Of a stretch of DNA of 64,000 nt, positions 44,606-53,600 are shown in pieces; the first letter of the stretch is position 1; every line of letters starts with the position of its first letter. The stretch spans positions 248,001 to 312,000 of the forward strand of contig NZ_JAHCVJ010000006.1 of assembly GCF_018476885.1 (NCBI RefSeq). Reading direction: 5' to 3'. Position numbers and translations under genes: made by a program. The DNA comes from Geoanaerobacter pelophilus. Its GTDB lineage: Bacteria > Desulfobacterota > Desulfuromonadia > Geobacterales > DSM-12255. The notes below the pieces were generated by a model. That model searched no databases. It was not told where the DNA came from and saw only the letters and a program-made list of their open reading frames with translations.

Positions 44606-47600
44606 CTACTTGATCGTAATGTTTTCGACCGTGACCGTCCCCTGGGCGATGACCAGCTCCCCGGAGATGGTTGTCACCCCTTGGTTGGTGCTGTAGGCAG
44701 CGTCATAGCCGCCGCGTAGCGTTATGGCAACCGGACGGTCAAAGATAAGGGCTTCGGAGAACAGCAGATCCCTCAGATTGATGCTGCCGCCGTCGGGAAC
44801 CGCGCCGAAGGCGGACTGGAGCGTGGCATAGCTGCCGGTGACTCCCGGAATCGTAAGGATCGCCTCGTTTACGGTAATGGTAATCCCTTTTTGGGTGGTC
44901 CGCGAATTACTGTCCATCACCCGTACATTTACACCGAAAATGCCGTTTACGGTCGGTGTTCCAGAGATGAGGCAGCTATTCGTGGTGGTTGCGAGGGTTA
45001 ACCCGGCCGGAAGCGTACCTGCTATTACCGAACAGCTGTACGGCGCAGTTCCTCCGGTGAACGGCAGGGAAATGCTGCACGGTGATCCGATCGTGCAGAC
45101 GGTTTGGGCCGGAACAGTCAGGGTCAGTTGCGGATCGATGGTGATGCAGAACGGGGCATCGCTGCTGATGCCGTTGGCATCGGTCACCCGCACCGTGAAA
45201 CAGAAGGTGCCGAGAGCAGAGGGTATCCCGGTGATGGCTCCGGTTGCCGCGTTGAGAGACAATCCCGGCGGCAGGCTTCCGGATGCAATCGACCAGGAGT
45301 ACGGAGTGCTGCCGCTGGTCGCGGCAATGGTGCTGCTGTAGGAACTACCTGTAGAGCCGCTCGGCACGGTAGTAGTCGTTATGGTCGGCGGTGCGCTGAT
45401 GGTCAGGGTCAGTACCTTGACCACTACTGACGAGTAGGCATCGGTTACCCGGAAGTAGATCAAGTGACTCCCCGTCACCGTCGGGGTTCCGGAGACGGTC
45501 CCGGTGGAGCTGTCCAGGGTCAGCCCGGCAGGCAGCGACCCATAGTTGAGCGCCCAGGTATAGGGGGTTTTGCCGCCCACAGCAACAGGGGTGAAGCTGT
45601 AGGGCCGGCCGGAAGCTGCCGCTGGCATCGATGTGGAGGTTATGGCGAGCGGCAGCTCTGTTATGGCGATGGTGTAGTTTTTGGAGTTGGTGGCCGCATT
45701 CGCATCGGTCACCTTTACCGAAAAGCTGCTGCTCCCGGCCTGGGTCGGGGTGCCGGAAACCGTGCAATTGGCGCTGTCGAGAGTCACTCCTGCCGGCAGG
45801 TTGCCGGAGGTGACGGTGCAGTTGTACGGCGGATTCCCCCCCCAGGGTGAGAGAGCCATTGAGTACGCATTGCCGATCGACCCAACGGTCGAGAACGTCC
45901 CGCCGATATAGAGCGGGTTGTACAGGGTCAGGGTAAAGGCCTTGGTGGCAGTGGCGCCATTTACGTCCGTCACTTTGAAGGTCAGTTCAAATGATCCGGC
46001 TGTGTCGGAACTTCCGGTGACTACCCCGGTGGCACCGTTCATCATAAGGCCGCTGGGTAGGGTGCCGGAAATCAGTGACCATGAATATGGTGTCTGTCCA
46101 CCGGTGGCGGCCAACTGGAAGTAGCCGCCTCGGCCGATGAACGGAGGGAGCGATGTGGTGGTCACTGTCAGAGTTGGATTGATAATGATCGACATGGCCC
46201 TGGAGACGAAAAGGGAAGCCGAATCGCTTGCTTTGAGGGTGAATGAGAACGTGCCCGGAGTCGAGGGGGTGCCGGAAATTACTCCTGTTGCACTGTCCAG
46301 ATACAGGCCGTCCGGAAGAGCACCGGAGGTTATCTGCCATGTGTATGGTAATGCTATTCCCCCAGCTGTAACTGTCTGATTGTAAGGTGAACCTACTGCG
46401 CCCCCTGCCAGCCCGAGAGGCGAGATCCCTTTGGTTGTAATGGTGAAAGCCCTGGAGGCCTGGGTCGAGTTGGCGTCTATGACCCTGACGGTGAACGAGG
46501 ATGTCCCCAAGCCTGCCGGGATTCCTGAGATTTGCCCGGTTGACATGTTGAGGGTCAATCCTTGAGGGAGTGTTCCGGCATCCTTTATCCAGGTATAGGG
46601 TGCCGGACCGCCGGATACGGTTAACGTCTGATCATAGACATAACCTATTTCAGCATCCGGGAGTAGTGCCGCTGTGAATCCCAGGATCGAGATCGCATAG
46701 GTGCCGGATGCGGTGTTGCTTGCCGAGTCGGTAATCCTGAACGTAACTGCCTCTGTCCCTGGAATGGTCGGTGTCCCGGATATCAGGCAGGATGTTTCGT
46801 TGAGGGAAAGCCCGGCAGGCAGGGTTCCTGCTGTGATTGTACAGCGGTAAGAAGGGTAGCCGCCCGCACCGGTAAGTGAAGCGCTGTACGGAGTTCCCGC
46901 AACTCCCTTGGCAAGGGACGGATTGGTAAAGCCGAGTACAGAAATCGTCAGCACTTTACTGTTTGAATTCGCGGTGGCATCGGTAACTTTAAGGGAGAAG
47001 TTGAATGTTCCTGCAGCCGTTGGCGTGCCGGATATTTCGCCGGTCGTCGGGTTGAGAGCCACGCCTGCCGGGAGCGCGCCGGACGTTATCCCCCATGAAT
47101 ATGGTGCAAAACCGCCATTTACGGTTGCCGTTTTACTGTATGCGGCATTTTTGCCGGCTATGGGGAAGTCACTAGTTACGGTGGTTAACTCTATTATAGA
47201 TATGGGGAAGTATTTTGTAACGGCATAACCGGCGGCATCGACCACTTTCACTGTTGGTGCGAAATTAGCCCCATTTGACGGGGTCCCCGAAATTGTGCCG
47301 GTTGATGCGTTCAGCGAGAGCCCGTAAGGGATGGTACCGGAAGTAACCGACCAGGTGTATGGTGCTGTTCCTCCCGAAGCGGCAAGGCTATTGTTGTAAA
47401 CAACGCCCTTTGCACCTCCTGGCATGGTTTGCGGGGTGAGCTCGAAAATCGGGATGGCACTGGTTTTGGTCCCGATTATGGTTGCAGTTGCGTTGTGCGT
47501 CAGTTGAACTGTAATGGTGTAAATTCCTGGACTGGTCGGGGTTCCTGAGACTGATCCTGTAGCCGGTTCCAGTACAACGCCTGGCGGCAGGCTCCCAGAC

Positions 47601-50600
47601 GTGATTGACCAGGTAATGCCGTTGGTTCCATTTCCAGCAAGATACTGATAATAGGCAGTGCCCACTGCGCCGCCGATAACCTTGGCCGGTATCTCGATTA
47701 CGCTGACGTTGGTCATGATTGATACGCTCTTGGAGGCAGCGTCAGTCAGGGTCAGAGGCAGATTGTAGCCTCCTGTAGCTGGCGATGCCACGGAAACAGT
47801 GCCGGTAGAGCTCAGGGTAAGGCCGGGTGTAGCCGAGTAAGTTGGCGTAACTGACCAGGTGTAAGGTGCTGTTCCACCGGATGCCGACAAGGTTTGGCTG
47901 TAGGGGGTCCCGGCAATGGCCGGAGGTAGAGGGAGAGGGTAGGGCGAGATGGAGAAAATCGTTACAGAATAATGCTTGAGGGCAGTCACTCCAAGGGAAT
48001 CGGTTGCCTGGATGGTAAAGTTATAGCTCCCTTCAGTGGTGGGTGTTCCGTAGATTTGTCCATCGGGGCTGTTGATGGCCAACCCCGGGGGGAGAGTTCC
48101 TGAATTGATACTCCAGGTCAATGTCCCGCTCATTCCTGATGCCCAGGGAGCCTGGTTGTAGTTGACGCCTGTAATCCCGGAAGCCAGGGCTGACGGCTGA
48201 ATGCCGTTGATGGCAAAGCTATAGGTTTTGTAAAGGGTAAAGCCGTTGGCGTCTACAACCCGGAATGACAAATATGCACCGGTAACACCTGTTGGAGTGC
48301 CGGAAACCAGTCCGGAAGACGGGTCAAGGGTGAGACCGGCCGGGAGTGTCCCGGAAACTAAGGACCAGGTGTAAGGAGCTGTTCCACCTGTTGCGGTCAG
48401 AGTCTGGCTGTATGGTACGCCGGTGGTGCCATTGGCAAATGTTGCCGGAGCGATATCAAATACGGCGATGGTAAAGCTTTTGGTTGAGGTCGCATTGGCC
48501 GAGTCAGTCACCTTGATTTCAAAGGTGAAAATTCCCGGCACTGTTGGTGCCCCTGAAATCTCGCCGGTAGCGGCGTTGAGGGTCAGACCGCCCGGGAGAG
48601 GGTCGGCAGGAAGTGACCATGAATAGGGTACTGTTCCGCCCGATGCCTGCAGGGTCTTGGTGTAGGTTGAACCGGTAAGACTATTGGGCAGAGCGGTATT
48701 GAGTATTTGCGGCTGCACGGCAGCAGGAATCAGCGCGATTGCCGTATCATTTACGGAAATCGCCGATATCCCGCTGATCTCAGGCGACTGGTTGGCGGTA
48801 GTGCCGTTGAGCAGCCAGAGAGTTCCGTCATCCTTGAGTGCCATTCCTTTGGTCAGGGCAACTATGCCGCTGCTGATGCCGCTTACCTGCTCCGGCGTAG
48901 CGCCCGTGGTCCAGAGGGTACCGTCGGCTTTCACGGCATATCCTCCCCCTGCAAGTACGACTCCTTCCAAACCATTGATCTTCGTTGCAGTTGTTGCATC
49001 AACCACCCATAAGGTTCCGTCCTCCTTGATGGCCAGAAATCTCTCGCTGGAAGTGTTGACCGTTATTGCAACCACATCAGTCAGTCCATTTACCTGCGGG
49101 AAATAGGAATCACTGTATGTTCCCCGCCAGACAGTCCCGTCTGTTTTGAGCGCCAGGCTGTAAACGCCGTTGGCGACAATAGATTTCACTCCATTCGGAG
49201 ATGACAATGGCGTTGGCGATGAGCTGTAAGGGCCGATTCCCCACAAGGTACCGTCGGTCTTCAATAGGAGGGTCTGAGCAACGTTGGCGGCAACCGCCTT
49301 GACTCCTGTAAGCCCATCCACCTGGGCCGGAAGCCCGTCAAATCCATAGTGGCCGAGGGCGCTAAACATGTTGCTCCCCCAGGTCCAGACCGTTCCGTCA
49401 GACTTGAGTGCGACGTTGTGGTAATCACCGGCATCGGCGGAGATGATGCTGTTAAGCTCTGTTACCAGGCCCGGTAAAGTGGCATCTCCCGAACGCCCCG
49501 GGTAATTCCCCCAGGTCCAGACAGAGGCCGGAGTGACAAGAGCGTTGATTGTGATCTGGTTGCCTGTTTTGCGATTATTGGCTTCATTGGGGTCAAATAT
49601 CTGCTGGCCGAGGCCTATTCCGGAGCATAAATAGTAGGTGCCCGGAACTATGTTGGCAGGCACCCGGACCGTTGTTGCTGCGGATGAACTGTTTTCAGGT
49701 GATAGGCCACTTATTGACCTGCTCCCCAGAACCCTGTATGGCGAATCGCAAGAGTCGTGCATGTCCAGATAAAGGGAAACACTGAATGCTGGAGTTGCAT
49801 ACCCTATTGAGCCGCCGGTGACAGAATCCTGAACGGAAATTTCAGCCCCGGGATCTGCACTGACCGGGCCACTGATGGCGGTAACTACAAGGTCTGCTGT
49901 GGCGATTGCAAGCACCGTAAGGGTGTAGCTTTTGCTGGCGGTAAGGTTATCCGCATCCGTAACCTGTATTGTGAAGGTGCTGTCGCCGGTGGCGGTCGGA
50001 GTGCCTGAAAGTATTCCGGTGGTGGTATTGAAGCTTATTCCAGCCGGGAGGCTTCCGCTGAGAGACAGGGCATAAGGGGGCCTGCCGCCTGCGGCCTTGA
50101 TCTGCTGGCTGTAAGGTGCATTACGCACAGCAGGCTGAAGGGACGGATTGGCAATGACCAAGGTGGTCGCGATCTGGAATACCCCGCGGCCGTTGGTCCC
50201 TGCGTAAAGCATGGAACTGACCGGATCAATGGCCAGAGACTGAATGGTAAGGCTCCCAAGCCCTTCGTTGAAAGGGGCCCAGCTTGTGCCGCTGTTGGTT
50301 GATTTGAAGACCCCGCCGCCGCTGGTTGCGGCATAGACCGTAGTTGGCACATGGGGATCAACTGCGAGGGCGCTGATGTTCAGGTTGGTGAGTCCGCTGT
50401 TGCTAAGTGCCCAGGTGCCACCATCGAGCCTGTAAACCCCGTATCCGCTTCTGCCTGCATAGACAGTGGTTCCGTCAGGATCGGTTGCCAGGCTTGTGAC
50501 ATAAAAATTTGTGAGGGACGGAACAAGGCGGCTCCAGGTGCCGAATATCCCACGCTTGTAGACACCGGCATCGCTATCGCCGAAGTCATAGGAGCCTTGC

Positions 50601-53600
50601 CAGGCGGCATAGACTGTTGACGGGTTTGCCGCCGCCAAGGCCAGGGCTGGTATGGAAATGTATTCGTAGCCGGTAGGAAAGTTGGCAGTATCGGGCTGCC
50701 AGTTGTTGCCACCGTCGCTGGTCCGGTAAACTCCGGAATTGGTACCGACATAGATGATGTCGGGGTTTTGCGGATTGATGGCCAGCTTGTTGGCGTTGAT
50801 CCCGTATGTCCCGCCAAGGCCTGTGTTGATAGCTGTCCAGGCAGAACCCCCTGTGCTCTTGTTTACGCCGCTATTGGTGGCATAGACTGTCGCTGAGGCT
50901 GGATTCAGAGCCAGGTCGTAGATATTGCCTGTAAGAGTACCGGTAGCGGCCTGGCTCCAGCTGCTGCCGCTATTTTGCAGAAGCTCAGCGCCGACTGCCG
51001 CCAGTACCGTGCCGTTTATGCTATTGATAGCCAAAGAGGAAACAGAAGAAGCTGTCAGGCCGTTGTTTGCCGGCTGCCAGGTGACACCGCTGTCAATTGT
51101 CTTGCGGAGTCCGCCGGTGGTGACAGAATAGAGAGTTGCCGCCGCATGGGGATCAACCTTAATCAGGCTGCCGGTCATTCCGGCATTTACCAGGCTCCAG
51201 TTGTCGCCGCTGTTGGTGCTGCGATAGAGACCTGCAGTGGTGGTTGCATAGAGCGTAGCCGGGGTTTGCGGATCGACAGCTACCCGATAGACATTTGCTG
51301 TCCCCAGGCCGGTGTTGGCAGCACTCCAGCTGTCGCCTCCGTTGACGGTCTTGTAAACGGTGCCGCTGGTGACGGTGTAGATCGTTGTGGGAGTTACCGG
51401 GTCAATGGCCAGGGAGCTTATGTAGATCTCGTAGAAGTCATAGCCAAAAGGCAGCCCGCTGTTTATCTGATTCCAGGTGGTGCCGCCGTTGCTGCTTCGG
51501 TAAATCCCGTTGCCGTTGGTGCCGGCATATAACTTTGTGGGGGTGACCGGATCGATTACCAGGTGTGAAGTATAGTATTGCGGTAACGACGACCAGGTTC
51601 CACCGCCATCGATGGTTTTGTAGAGATAGCCGGACGTTGCGGCGTACAGCGTTGAAGGGGTAACCGGATCAATCACAACCAGCTGAACCTGATCGTAACT
51701 GTTTAACCCGTTGCTGACCTGGCCCCAGACCTGCCCGCCATCCAGGCTCTTGAAGACCCCGGCGTTGGTGCCGGCATAGAGGGTGGCCGGAGATGAGGGA
51801 TCAATGGTGAGTGACCGGACGAACAGGTTGGCCAGGTTATGATTGCCCGGCGACCAGCTGGCAGCGCTGTCACTGCTGCTGAAAACGCCGCCGCCGTAGG
51901 TGGCGACATGGAGTCTTCCTGGGGTGGCCGGATCAAAGACTGGTTCAGTGATGCTTCCGCCATCAGGGCCGATGCCGGTCCAGCGGTAGCCGGTGGCCGG
52001 TGCAGCGGTCGCGATGGCAATCGAAAATGCCTTGCTGGTCACGGCTGTCCCGTTTTCTGCCGCTTGCACCGTAAAACAGTAGGTGCCAGCCGTGGTAGGC
52101 ATTCCCACTAACATACCGGTCAGCCGGTCCAGCAGGAGACCGGGCGGCAGACTGCCAGCCGTTACAGTCCAGGTGAAGGGTAGGGTGCCGCCGCTGTTTA
52201 CGCTCAGGTTCTGGCTGTACGGCACACTCACCTGTCCGTTTGTCAGGGTTTGTGTCGCAATGCCGAGTACGAAGATGGGGAAGGTTTTAGATACCATTGT
52301 CCCGTTTTGATCGGTGAGTCTGAAGGTAACATAATAGGTGCCGGATGCTGTCGGGGTGCCGGATATGACCCTGGTGTTTGAATTGTAGGTCAGTCCAGGA
52401 GGCATGCCGGACCAGTAGTCCAGCGAGGAATAGGCTGTTCCGCCGGAGCTGGTCAGCGTGGCACTGTAAGCGGTACCAACGCCGCCATTGGGCAGTGATT
52501 CCGTTGTGATGGTCAGCGGGTCGTAAATATTGAGGGTGAATTCCTTTGAATCAGCAATCGACATATTGTCGACAGCCCGGAGCGTAAATCCATAGGGGCC
52601 TGGTGTGGATGGTGTCCCGGTTACCGAGCAGGTGCTTGCACCAAGGGACAGACCAGGTGGCAGTGCTCCGGCAGTCAATTCACAACTGTAGGGTTTGGTC
52701 CCGCCGCATACGGCAACCGGTTTGCTGTAGCTTACACCGGTTGTCCCAAATGGAAAGGCATCGGTAACCAGGGTCGTGGCAGTATGGGGGACAATTGCCA
52801 TGTTTGCGTAATAATAATCCCTGCCAACCGTTGTTACCTGGCCGATGCCACTGACCGGGATCGGAGTAGTGCCACTTATATCCCAGACGTTACCGTCAGC
52901 GGTTACTGCAAACCCTTTGGCCAGAGCAACGACAACAGGTTCGGCCGGGATGGTTACCGGTACCGGCGTGGTACCGCTGATATCCCAGACGGTGCGGTCA
53001 TTCTTCAATGCCAGCCCATCCGCCACAGTAATCACATCAGTCAGTCCGGCAATTTCTGTTGCTGTGGTGTTAATGGTTCTCCAGACCTTGCCCTCATCAG
53101 TCAACACCAGGAATTGGTCAAAGGTTTTGTCCCTGGCGATGGCAATTCCGTTCGTAGGAGCGTTGGTTACCTGGACCGGTTGGCTGTAACCCCTCATTTG
53201 CCAGACCCTGCCGTCCCCCTTCATGAAAAGGATAGCATCGCCGCCAGCCACCACTGCTGTAACATTATCCGCCCCGATAACCTGCTGTCCTTCCCAACTG
53301 GCCCAGCCGCCGAAATACCAGAGGGTCTTGCCGGGCTGCAGAATAACGGTCTGGTAGGTGCCGACCGCTATAGCAGTACCGGTGATCCCTTCGACTTTCC
53401 CCGGCACGCTGTAGCTGACAGTAAAGCTATTGCGCCCCATGTTGCCCCACATGTTGTCGCCCCAGGTCCAGACCGTGCCGTCCATCAGCAGGGCTGCAGA
53501 GTTGTAGCCACCGATGGCAACCTCTGTAACCCCTTCCAGATTGCTGATTTCTCCAGGCACTGTAAGATCGCCGCTCCTGCCGAGTATGTCCCGGTAACCG